Origin: Granulicella aggregans | GTDB lineage: Bacteria; Acidobacteriota; Terriglobia; Terriglobales; Acidobacteriaceae | Assembly: GCF_025685565.1 (NCBI RefSeq) | Contig: NZ_JAGSYE010000002.1 | Span: forward strand, 1,178,001 to 1,242,000 | Length of the DNA stretch: 64,000 nt | Direction of reading: 5' to 3' | Part shown: piece by piece, positions 1 to 7,740 of the stretch | How the letters are laid out: each line of letters opens with the position of its first letter | How positions within the stretch are numbered: the stretch's first letter is position 1 | The notes under the pieces: generated by a model | What the model saw: the letters and a program-made list of their open reading frames with translations, nothing else | What the model was told of the DNA's origin: nothing | Databases searched by the model: none | Program-made: the position numbers and the translations under genes

Positions 1-2
1 GG

Positions 3-596
3 CCGAAGCGCTATGCCATCTGGGGGCGTCTCGTCGCCGAGCAACCCGACCAGGTCGGCTACTGCTTCATCGACTCGAAGGCAATGGGGAAATTCATGCC
101 TACTCTCTTCCCACCCTTCAAAGCAGAGACCATCGGCGAACTGGCTCAGGCCCTCAAGCTCCCGGCCGAACAGGTGGTGGAAACCATCAAAGCCTACAAC
201 GACGCAGTTCAGCCCGGCACTTTCGACCACGAAACCCTTGACGACTGTAAGACGACGGGTCTGAAACCAGCAAAGACTCACTGGGCTCTCAAGATCGATC
301 AACCTCCCTTCTACGCATACCCATTACGTCCTGGCATCACGTTCACCTATCTAGGGCTGATGGTCAACGACCGCGCCACGGTCTTGATGAAGGGTGGCAC
401 GCGCTCAAAGAACATCTTCGCCGCCGGTGAAATCATGGCGGGAAACGTTCTCGGCATGGGCTATGCGGCGGGCATCGGCGTCACCATCGGAACCGTATTT
501 GGACGGATCGCCGGCCGCGAGGCAGCCATGCAAGCTCTGAATCCCCAAGCCGCTTCACTCGCAACTCCCGAGGTAGCCATCCATGCTGTCCGCTGA
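3..596 (+). CDS. tcuA: Tricarballylate dehydrogenase TcuA, C-terminal part
   Basis: The reading frame is open from base 3, so the start lies before the window. Only about 197 C-terminal residues of a flavoprotein of the fumarate reductase/succinate dehydrogenase type are present. The family oxidises tricarballylate to cis-aconitate with FAD. The C-terminal FAD-site motif is seen (KNIFAAGEIMAGNVLGMGYA, then GIGVTIGTVFGRIAGREAA), typical of the end of this fold. The gene overlaps tcuB by 14 bases, so the two are co-translated. The TcuA assignment rests on the TcuB neighbour. On sequence alone, 'FAD-dependent fumarate reductase-like protein' would be the safe call. Confidence 0.85.
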   Translation, partial: PKRYAIWGRLVAEQPDQVGYCFIDSKAMGKFMPTLFPPFKAETIGELAQALKLPAEQVVETIKAYNDAVQPGTFDHETLDDCKTTGLKPAKTHWALKIDQPPFYAYPLRPGITFTYLGLMVNDRATVLMKGGTRSKNIFAAGEIMAGNVLGMGYAAGIGVTIGTVFGRIAGREAAMQALNPQAASLATPEVAIHAVR

Positions 597-1695
597 GCTT
601 CTCGAAGAGGGCCAACACCTGATGGCGGTATGCAACTCCTGCCGCTATTGCGAAGGCTTCTGTGCCGTCTGGCAGTCCATGGAGACGCGCACCGTCTTCG
701 AGGAAAAGGATCTCAACTATCTCTCCAACCTCTGCCATAACTGCAGTGAGTGCTACTACTCATGCCAGTATTCGCCACCGCACGAGTTCGCCATCAACCC
801 TCCCAAGACCTTCGCGAAGCTGCGTGTCTACACCTACGAGCTTTATGCCTGGCCTGGACCGATGGCAAAGGCATTCCATAGGAATGGCCTCAAGGTAACG
901 CTCCTCACCGTGCTGATCCTCGTTGCCGTGATGACCTCCGCCAGCTTCCTCCTTGGCGGCCAGCTATTCATGACCGTCCACGACGGCAACTTCTACAAGA
1001 TCGTTCCTCACTCGGTCATGTCGATCGCCTTTGCCGTCGTGGGCTCTTTCTCCGCGCTAGCTCTGCTCATCGGCTTCCTCAGGTTCTGGCGCAACGTCGG
1101 CGAGTCCTACTCAACCCTCGCCAGTCCCGGTGCGCTCGCCACAACGGCGAAGGACATCTTCACTCTCGTTAACCTTGACAACGGCGGCGATGGCTGTAGC
1201 TACCCGCAGGAGAACAGCTCAGAGTCCTTGAAATGGTTTCATCACGCAACCTTCTATGGCTTCCTGTCCTGCTTGATCGCAACCACCCTCGGGGCCTTCG
1301 ACTACTTCGCCCTCGGTCAGCATGGGCCACCAGCTTTCACCAGCCTGCCGGTGATCTTCGGCACAGTTGGGGGAGTCGGACTCATCGTTGGCCCAATTGG
1401 GCTTTGGATCATGATGCAACGCCGTAACGAAGAGATCGTCGACAAGAGTCAGAACGGCATGGACCTCTCCTTCATCGTTCTTCTCGTAGCCATCAGCATC
1501 ACCGGCCTACTCTTGCTGGTCCTGCGTCAAAGTGCCGCTATGGGCAGCCTGGTGCTGATCCACCTATCTTTCGTCATGACACTCTTCCTCACCATGCCGT
1601 ATGGTCGCTTTGTCCATGGGATCTATCGCTCTGGAGCCCTGCTGAAGTGGTCGCTCGAGCGGTCGCGCCAAGCGAAGTCAAAAGCATCTGCTTAA
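583..1695 (+). CDS. tcuB: Tricarballylate utilization protein TcuB (Fe-S membrane electron carrier)
   Basis: This 370-residue membrane protein re-oxidises the FADH2 of TcuA and passes electrons to the respiratory chain. Near the N-terminus are two cysteine clusters of 4Fe-4S type (CNSCRYCEGFC at residues 17-27 and CHNCSECYYSC near 51-61). About six hydrophobic segments follow (first near residues 105-125), giving the Fe-S plus cytochrome-b-like layout of CitB/TcuB. The ATG at 583 lies inside the end of tcuA. The gene ends before a strong hairpin at 1729-1760 and converges with the PrpD-type gene. No tcuC transporter is visible here. The OprB porin nearby may serve outer-membrane uptake, which is inference. 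Confidence 0.88.
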   Translation: MLSAELLEEGQHLMAVCNSCRYCEGFCAVWQSMETRTVFEEKDLNYLSNLCHNCSECYYSCQYSPPHEFAINPPKTFAKLRVYTYELYAWPGPMAKAFHRNGLKVTLLTVLILVAVMTSASFLLGGQLFMTVHDGNFYKIVPHSVMSIAFAVVGSFSALALLIGFLRFWRNVGESYSTLASPGALATTAKDIFTLVNLDNGGDGCSYPQENSSESLKWFHHATFYGFLSCLIATTLGAFDYFALGQHGPPAFTSLPVIFGTVGGVGLIVGPIGLWIMMQRRNEEIVDKSQNGMDLSFIVLLVAISITGLLLLVLRQSAAMGSLVLIHLSFVMTLFLTMPYGRFVHGIYRSGALLKWSLERSRQAKSKASA

Positions 1696-1728
1696 TAGAT
1701 TCACCCGCACACGTTACACCCATGACAA

Positions 1729-1760
1729 AGAGCGAAATCCAGTCCACTGGATTTCGCTCT
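1729..1760. terminator. Bidirectional terminator hairpin between convergent tcuB and PrpD-type gene
   Basis: A perfect 14-bp inverted repeat (arms 1729-1742 and 1747-1760, loop TCCA) lies in the 104-bp gap between two convergent genes. Short T-rich runs follow on both strands (TCGCTTT rightward, TTGTCAT leftward), fitting termination from either side. Confidence 0.7.
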
Positions 1761-1799
1761 TCGCTTTGCACCTACCATCGTTCCGCGCACAGTTCTTGA

Positions 1800-3212
1800 C
1801 TAGGCGTGTGCCAGGCGCCCCACGAAGGACTCGTTCAGGACTGCTACAAGATGCTTGATGCCGTTCAATTCCAGATGCGCGACAGCGTCCACAATCGCCG
1901 CACACTGCAGTTCGCTTGCATGTTGCGATGCGATGCCGTTGAACTTCGCAACCACCGTCTCCCATGACATGCGCCGGGTGTAGAACCCTTCGTAGTCATG
2001 CTTCTCCATGGCGAGCTTCTTACCACTATTGAGCTCAATCTCCAGTCGGCACGGCATCTCCGCTGGGAACCTTGCGCTCATGCCCCTGTCTGAAACCACC
2101 GTCACCTTCTGCATCAGCTCCTGAACGTCCTGCTTCAGAATTCGCTGCGCGTCGTACTGTGCCGGCGTGACGGCACCATCAAGAAGAGCGACTGCAATCA
2201 TATAGGGCAGGCTGTGATCGGCCTCTTCCTTCGTCTTCACATGCTGCTTGTTCCCATCGTTACCGCCGCCAATAATGTTGAAAGCTACATCGAAGATCGC
2301 AAGTCTAATGCTCTTGATATCCGTTGGCTTCAACTTCTCACGCGTCCGAAGATCCAGCGTTGCCTCCATCGCTGTCTGCGCATGAAACTCCGCGTTGTAC
2401 TTCTTGATGTTAGTCTTCAACACCATCTCCAGATCTTCTTTAGACCAATCGATCTCGAACTTTCCCGTGATTGCATCCATCAACCCGCCCTTGCCCTCAA
2501 ACACCTCCATCGGCCCAGTGATCCCGCGCATTGCGAGAAACGCCGCATCCGTCGCTCCGTACGCCATATTCGGATAGGCAAGCCCCTTCCAGTTCGACAG
2601 GTTTCCGGAACGAGTGACCCGCAATCCTTCATACGAAGCTCCGCTGATCGCCACCGCGTTCGCCACGCCAGCCGCATCAAGCCCAAGCGCCTTCGCCACT
2701 CCCGACGCAACCGCGTAAGCGCCTTGTACCGTATGGTCGAAGCCCTTCGGACGCGCCGGAGCTACCTCGGAGAGACGACACTGTACCTGGTACGCCACAG
2801 CAAGCGCGCTAATAAAATCCTTGCCAGTTTTTTCCGAATACTCGGTTGCCGCAAGGACGGACATTACGTTATCAGCCGGATGGCAGGTTTCATGCTTCGC
2901 AATGAACGAGTCCATAAAGTCCAGGTACCGCTCAAGTGTCGAGTTATAGAACGCAGCTAGTACAGGCGACGTTTTACCCCCGCCAATGAGACTTGTAAGC
3001 GGATTGCCGCCGAAGTCTTCAAGATGCGCATGAAGGGCCTTCAGCGGAGTCGCCTCCATGGCTCCAATCGCACAACCAATCGCATCGAGCGTGTGGATCT
3101 TCAGCTGTTGAACCGCTTCTGCAGAGATGTCTTCGTAGCGTGCTTTGACGACAAAGGCGGCAAGCTGTTGCGCCATCGTCTCTGGTACTTGCTGAGTGTT
3201 TGCTGCTAGCAT
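1800..3212 (-). CDS. MmgE/PrpD family protein
   Basis: This protein of about 470 residues belongs to the MmgE/PrpD superfamily, which includes 2-methylcitrate dehydratase and cis-aconitate decarboxylase. Recognisable segments are the N-terminal DAIGCAIGAMEATPL, the KHETCHPADN region, VAYQVQCRLSEVAP and a lysine-rich catalytic-core segment KYNAEFHAQTAMEA. I chose the ATG at 3212, which follows a GGGGAG ribosome site; the frame stays open to 3290 without another good site. It is 87 bases downstream of the porin on the same strand, suggesting an operon. Beside tcuAB, which yields cis-aconitate, a role on cis-aconitate or a related tricarboxylate is a reasonable inference, but the exact reaction cannot be read. 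Confidence 0.85.
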   Translation of the reverse strand: MLAANTQQVPETMAQQLAAFVVKARYEDISAEAVQQLKIHTLDAIGCAIGAMEATPLKALHAHLEDFGGNPLTSLIGGGKTSPVLAAFYNSTLERYLDFMDSFIAKHETCHPADNVMSVLAATEYSEKTGKDFISALAVAYQVQCRLSEVAPARPKGFDHTVQGAYAVASGVAKALGLDAAGVANAVAISGASYEGLRVTRSGNLSNWKGLAYPNMAYGATDAAFLAMRGITGPMEVFEGKGGLMDAITGKFEIDWSKEDLEMVLKTNIKKYNAEFHAQTAMEATLDLRTREKLKPTDIKSIRLAIFDVAFNIIGGGNDGNKQHVKTKEEADHSLPYMIAVALLDGAVTPAQYDAQRILKQDVQELMQKVTVVSDRGMSARFPAEMPCRLEIELNSGKKLAMEKHDYEGFYTRRMSWETVVAKFNGIASQHASELQCAAIVDAVAHLELNGIKHLVAVLNESFVGRLAHA

Positions 3213-3299
3213 GGAAAACTCCCCGGTAGCTCTGGTTGTGAAGCATCGATAGGCACTGGCTCGAAAAGCCAGCGTGAAGATCTCCTGCACAGCGGCATC

Positions 3300-4595
3300 T
3301 TAGAACTCAACGCGCGCTCTGAAACCCGCGACAAAAGCCCGCTGCGGGCCCCCGCCTACGTTGGCGAAGTATTGAAAGGTAGGCTGCAGCAGAATCATCG
3401 GCCGCAGATTGAACAGCATGTTGCCTTCAATACCCTGCTCCGCCTTGTACGGCGTTGCTCCATACGGCAGAAAAAGCGGGTTCAACTTGTTCCGTACATA
3501 GCCCACGGCAAGAGTGTTGTGAATTGGCAGCGTGAGCGGTTCGTTAAAGCGCAGGCCAGTCGTCAACTCACGGTTGTCGCTGTTCACATTGGTCGGACTC
3601 CAATCGTAGGCAGCCGTGACATCCAGTCCCTTCCCTTCCGTCGGATCACGTCGCCAAACCGCCTGGTTAGCCATCCAGTACATCAGGTAGTTGCCGGACC
3701 GAAGCGTTCCGGTCGACGTCGTGAACCTTCCCGGATTGAAGGAGGCTCCAAACTTGTACATCCCGGAGTACCCCCTCCGAGTCGACACATCATCCGCGGG
3801 CCGCATGGCCAGCGTCTTCTTTCCGGGCGTGTATCCAATCTCTGACACACTGATCGGTGCACCCCGAAACTGAGGGACGAAACCCGTCGTGTTGTGGAAG
3901 AACGCAAGCCGGTCACCGTCGAGCACCATCGACGCTACATAGACGTTATGCATCGGCGCAGCTGTAAGTTCCAATGCCGATGTCGAACCTGGACTGCCCG
4001 TCTCGAAGGTCGTGCTCAAATTGCTCAACGCATATCCCATCGGTTCGAAGATGAACGATGTTCCATAATGTTGATCGCCATAAAAGTCCTGCCCGGCAAA
4101 CTGGCCAATGCGCATCGCGACGCGATCATGCCGCCACTGCTTCTCCATCCACCACGAGTCCAGCCGGAAGAGGTTGAAGCTCGACATACCGCTTGGGCTC
4201 GTTTCTGTTCCAAGGTAAGTTCCAAGGTTGCCGCCGCCCTGCCACAGAGCCGTAGCATGGAAGGAGAATCCAGGCTGATGAATCAGCGCTCCAAGGTCGA
4301 TGTCAACCGTCCCGCGCCCCCTATTCCAGCTTGCGAGACGATCGCTCTTGTCGCTCTTCACGTTCCAGAGCGAGTCGCTGATGTATTCAAAATCGAAGTC
4401 GACTCCTCGCTCCTTCAGGGTCCTCCGTGCTCCACCCCAATCACCCGTCAGACGACCGCTGAGGCCCAGCGGCGAATCGTGTGCGTCCGGGCCGCTAAGC
4501 GTTCTGCCGTCCGGTGCCTGCGCTGAGAGGAAAGGTGAAAACACGATACAGCCACATCCCAGCAGGACGAAGCATCGGAACATTCGACTGTACAT
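3300..4595 (-). CDS. OprB-family carbohydrate-selective porin
   Basis: This outer-membrane protein of about 431 residues starts at the ATG at 4595, preceded by a GAGGGG ribosome site. It opens with a signal peptide (hydrophobic run then SAQA). OprB-family hallmarks are LSGRLTGDWGGARRTLKERG near residues 45-65, aromatic-rich strand patterns (SFHATALWQGGGNLGTYLG, AMRIGQFAGQDFYGDQHYG) and a C-terminus ending in phenylalanine (RARVEF), typical of outer-membrane barrels. It is upstream of the PrpD-type gene on the same strand. Family members import sugars or organic solutes; here a tricarboxylate substrate is possible from context only. Confidence 0.85.
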   Translation of the reverse strand: MYSRMFRCFVLLGCGCIVFSPFLSAQAPDGRTLSGPDAHDSPLGLSGRLTGDWGGARRTLKERGVDFDFEYISDSLWNVKSDKSDRLASWNRGRGTVDIDLGALIHQPGFSFHATALWQGGGNLGTYLGTETSPSGMSSFNLFRLDSWWMEKQWRHDRVAMRIGQFAGQDFYGDQHYGTSFIFEPMGYALSNLSTTFETGSPGSTSALELTAAPMHNVYVASMVLDGDRLAFFHNTTGFVPQFRGAPISVSEIGYTPGKKTLAMRPADDVSTRRGYSGMYKFGASFNPGRFTTSTGTLRSGNYLMYWMANQAVWRRDPTEGKGLDVTAAYDWSPTNVNSDNRELTTGLRFNEPLTLPIHNTLAVGYVRNKLNPLFLPYGATPYKAEQGIEGNMLFNLRPMILLQPTFQYFANVGGGPQRAFVAGFRARVEF

Positions 4596-4934
4596 AGACA
4601 ACCCCTCATCGGCCTGGCAAGGCTGACGCCATGAACAGAATTGCACCGACAGGTAGCAAGGTCTGCGCCCTTGTGCTCACGGAAATACTGTCTATCTTCG
4701 AAGACGAGCAATCTGTAAGGCCGCAATGCTTCCATCCTCGCGAACCGAGATCCCCTTTCGCGGTCGCTTGCCTTTAGAGCTCCTTGTTCTCCCTGCCCCT
4801 CGGTATGTATCGAAGAGCACAGCAGAAATGACTCGCTTGAGAATAAGGTGGTTTTCTAAGGAAGCCCAGTTAGGAGCGTTCGAGGCTGTTAGCGCAGGAA
4901 GATCAATCATAAATAGCGCCACAAAGGAGACTGC
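4596..4934. other. Divergent intergenic region, porin / PRC-barrel
   Basis: 339 bases separate the divergent porin and PRC-barrel genes and must hold both promoters. The plus-strand side ends with an AAGGAG ribosome site before 4935. I see no gene, tRNA or clear repeat in it. Confidence 0.5.
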
Positions 4935-5693
4935 ATGTTGATTAAAGCGAAACATCTGAAGGGTTATCGACTCAATAGCACCGACGGGACTATAGGGTCT
5001 GCGCGCGAATTTTACTTTGACGACCAGTATTGGTCGATTCGCTACCTTGTAGCGAGAACCGCTGGCTGGCTCAGCGGTAGGCAGGTTCTGCTTTCGCCAT
5101 ATTCTGTGATTGGAATCGACCCTATCGATGAAACAGTCTCGCTCAGTCTCACGAAACAGCAGATAGAGAATAGTCCTTCCATTGATGACGATGAACCGGT
5201 TTCGCGTCAGTTTGAAGAGTCCTACTACAACTATTATGGTTATCCGCCTTATTGGGGTGGGCCTTATATATGGGGATCCTACCCGTATCTTGAGCGCGAT
5301 AGTGCCAAGTGGAGCGGCTGGGATATGAGTCAGGCCCCGTGGAACCGGCATCTTCGCAGCACGCAAGAAGTCACGGGCTATCATATCCTCGCATCGGACG
5401 GCGAAATCGGTCATGTCGAAGATTTCGTCATCGATGAAGAGACATGGGCAATCCGTTATCTGGTTGTCGCGACGACAGACTTCTGGCCTGGTAAGAAAAT
5501 CCTGGTTTCGCCGCAATGGGTTGAGAGCATAAATTGGGAGACGCGTGAAGTGGTCATCGACCTATCACGCGAAAGGATCAAGAACGCACCCGCGTATGTC
5601 GACGACGCTGTCATCACACGCGACTACGAGAGCGGTCTCTACGGTTACTACGATCGCGACGGCTACTGGGTTCCCGATCTCGTACGCGCCTAG
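4935..5693 (+). CDS. PRC-barrel domain protein, two repeats
   Basis: This 252-residue protein contains two PRC-barrel units: residues about 5-75 (LKGYRLNSTDGTIGSAREFY ... WSIRYLVARTAGWLSG) and about 125-200 (VTGYHILASDGEIGHVEDF ... WAIRYLVVATTDFWPG). The repeats align closely, so they arose by duplication. Between them is a tyrosine/proline/glycine-rich linker (YYNYYGYPPYWGGPYIWGSY). There is no signal peptide or membrane segment, so it is probably cytoplasmic. PRC-barrel proteins in soil bacteria are often general-stress-linked, but no function can be read. A strong AAGGAG ribosome site supports the start. Confidence 0.85.
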   Translation: MLIKAKHLKGYRLNSTDGTIGSAREFYFDDQYWSIRYLVARTAGWLSGRQVLLSPYSVIGIDPIDETVSLSLTKQQIENSPSIDDDEPVSRQFEESYYNYYGYPPYWGGPYIWGSYPYLERDSAKWSGWDMSQAPWNRHLRSTQEVTGYHILASDGEIGHVEDFVIDEETWAIRYLVVATTDFWPGKKILVSPQWVESINWETREVVIDLSRERIKNAPAYVDDAVITRDYESGLYGYYDRDGYWVPDLVRA

Positions 5694-5792
5694 CCCCCGC
5701 AACGGACCGAGCCCGCTGATGCGGCAGAATAAGATCTGATCCGATCGAAGCGGCGGGTTCGGTAAACGAAGTCCAAGGGAGACAAGGGTTCC

Positions 5793-6062
5793 ATGAAAGC
5801 CGCCGTATTGGAAACGCGAACGACAGCCGCGGGGGCTCATCTTCGGGTCATGGAAGTAGCGCGACCCGAACTGAGTCCGGGCCACCTATTGTTACGCGTG
5901 CTCGCATGTGGAGTATGCCGAACGGATCTGCACATGGCCGAGGGAGACCTGCCAGCGCTTCGCCAGGATCTCATCCCGGGTCATCAGATTGTAGGCGAGA
6001 TCGTTGAGGGTGCGAGTGAAACGTTACCGGAGGCCATTCGATTTGCCACCTGGAACAGGTAG
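5793..6062 (+). pseudogene. Truncated zinc-dependent alcohol dehydrogenase (N-terminal remnant)
   Basis: The first ~70 residues match the start of a GroES-like zinc alcohol dehydrogenase, including LACGVCRTDLHMAEGDL with the catalytic zinc cysteine and the following PGHQIVGEIVEG histidine segment. Similarity ends near base 6003 and a foreign tail runs to the stop at 6060-6062. The structural-zinc cysteines and the NAD-binding Rossmann half are absent, so the product cannot be an enzyme. The ribosome site and start are intact. The missing part is not found elsewhere in the window, so the break marks a deletion or the left edge of the accessory region that follows. Confidence 0.8.
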
Positions 6063-6330
6063 TCCCTTGATGCGTTTGGATGCTTCCACGGCGTTACCGG
6101 TTTCTGCAAACCGTCGCCGCTTGTACGAATGTTGTCCACCGTCGCATACGTTTACAGCCGGAAACGCAAAAACTCAAGTAATTGAAAGCAAAAACGTTAT
6201 CAATCGTGAACTTTGGGTGCTTTGCAGTTCCCTATTGGGGATGACGTGTCAGCTCATACCCGCTGCAAAGCAGCGCAGGCCTTTTACCCAACGTGGAGCC
6301 CAGCCACTGTCTATCCACTAAACTAAATTT

Positions 6331-7740
6331 GTGCTCCTTACAATTTCCACGACTCATCAGCCGGCAACAGATCTCGGCTATCTGCTCCACAAGAACCCAG
6401 CACGTCTCCAGACGGAAGAACTTTCGTTTGGAAAAGCCTACGTGTTCTACCCCGACGCTTCTTCTGACATCTGCACGGCGGCGCTGCTTATCGAGATCGA
6501 TCCGGTAGCGCTCGTACGGGGGCGGGGACCAGCCGGTGAAGGTGGCCAGCTGGAACAGTACGTTAATGATCGCCCTTACGCTGCGAACTCATTCCTCAGC
6601 GTCGCACTGGGGCGTATTTTCAGCACAGCAATGAGCGGACGGAGTAAGGATCGACAGGAGCTTGCAGAGACAGCGATTCCATTGATTGCCCACCTTCCCG
6701 TCATCGCTGCTCGTGGCGGTGAGGATTTGGTCAAGCGTCTGTTCGAGCCGCTCGGATACTCCGTCGAAATGCAGGGATCGCAGCTCGACGACGAGTTTCC
6801 TGAATGGGGCGCATCCCCCTACGTCACCCTCACTCTTGCAGGTACCGTTCGGCTGCAAGATCTGCTCACACACCTCTATGTTCTGATCCCGGTCCTGGAC
6901 AACGAAAAGCACTACTGGGTAGCCAATGACGAGATCGAAAAGTTACTGAAGCGCGGCGAAGGATGGCTTGGTACCCATCCAGAGAAGGACCTCATTGTCT
7001 CTCGATACCTTAAGCGTCAGCGGAGTCTTACGCGAGAAGCGCTGAGCCGTTTGCTGGCGGAGGAAGCGCCGAGTGACGAGGCAGATCAGACGCCTTCCGT
7101 CGAGCCAGCGGTTACGGAACGCGCACCTTCGCTGCATGACCAACGCCTGCAAACCGTGTTGTCGGTCATACGAGATACAGGTGCAAAGCGTGTGGTCGAT
7201 CTCGGTTGTGGTGAGGGCAAGCTACTCAAGTTGTTCCTGTCTGAGAAGCAGTTTGAGACCATCCTCGGAATGGATGTGTCATGGCGTTCATTGGAGATAG
7301 CGAAGGAACGCTTGCGATTGGACGAGCTGCCGGAACGGCAGCGTAACCGAATAGAACTGGTCCAAGGATCGCTGACCTACCGCGACCAGCGGCTGAACGG
7401 GTTTGAAGCAGCCGCCATTGTGGAAGTCATAGAGCATTTGGATGCGTCGCGCCTGGCGACTTTAGAGCGCATCGTCTTCGAATTTGCTCGACCGACGTAC
7501 GTCGTTTTGACCACTCCGAACGCAGAGTACAACACGATCTTTGAGACGCTTCCGGCAGGCGAATTCCGTCATGGCGACCATCGTTTCGAGTGGAAACGAA
7601 CTGAGTTTGAAGGCTGGGCAAGTGGAGTAGCAGAGCGGTTCGGCTATGGAATTCGATTCGAGCCGGTAGGGCCGGTCGATGTAGAAAAAGGTGCCCCAAC
7701 ACAGATGGCAGTCTTTACTCAGAAGGAGGTGGCGGTATGA
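6331..7740 (+). CDS. hen1: 3'-terminal RNA ribose 2'-O-methyltransferase Hen1
   Basis: This 469-residue protein is close to the usual length of bacterial Hen1. It methylates the 2'-OH at the 3' end of cleaved RNA before sealing by Pnkp, so the repaired site resists re-cleavage. The N-terminal domain (MLLTISTTHQPATDLGYLLH) is the Hen1-specific Pnkp-binding part. The C-terminal methyltransferase has a SAM motif VVDLGCGEGKLL at 288-299 and the metal-binding set E365, E368, H369 (EVIEH) and H417 (GDHRFEW), as in characterised Hen1. The start is GTG, since a stop lies 10 bases upstream. It overlaps Pnkp by four bases (ATGA). Confidence 0.95.
   Translation: MLLTISTTHQPATDLGYLLHKNPARLQTEELSFGKAYVFYPDASSDICTAALLIEIDPVALVRGRGPAGEGGQLEQYVNDRPYAANSFLSVALGRIFSTAMSGRSKDRQELAETAIPLIAHLPVIAARGGEDLVKRLFEPLGYSVEMQGSQLDDEFPEWGASPYVTLTLAGTVRLQDLLTHLYVLIPVLDNEKHYWVANDEIEKLLKRGEGWLGTHPEKDLIVSRYLKRQRSLTREALSRLLAEEAPSDEADQTPSVEPAVTERAPSLHDQRLQTVLSVIRDTGAKRVVDLGCGEGKLLKLFLSEKQFETILGMDVSWRSLEIAKERLRLDELPERQRNRIELVQGSLTYRDQRLNGFEAAAIVEVIEHLDASRLATLERIVFEFARPTYVVLTTPNAEYNTIFETLPAGEFRHGDHRFEWKRTEFEGWASGVAERFGYGIRFEPVGPVDVEKGAPTQMAVFTQKEVAV

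Noticed and set aside
4692-5516. 274-residue minus-strand open frame opposite the PRC-barrel gene
   Set aside because: The plus-strand frame has a strong ribosome site and two clear PRC-barrel repeats; the minus frame has none.
6063-6330. Second tRNA fragment that would mark an older, larger island ending here
   Set aside because: I looked for the 47-base repeat or any part of the tRNA-Asn 3' half near the broken dehydrogenase and found none.
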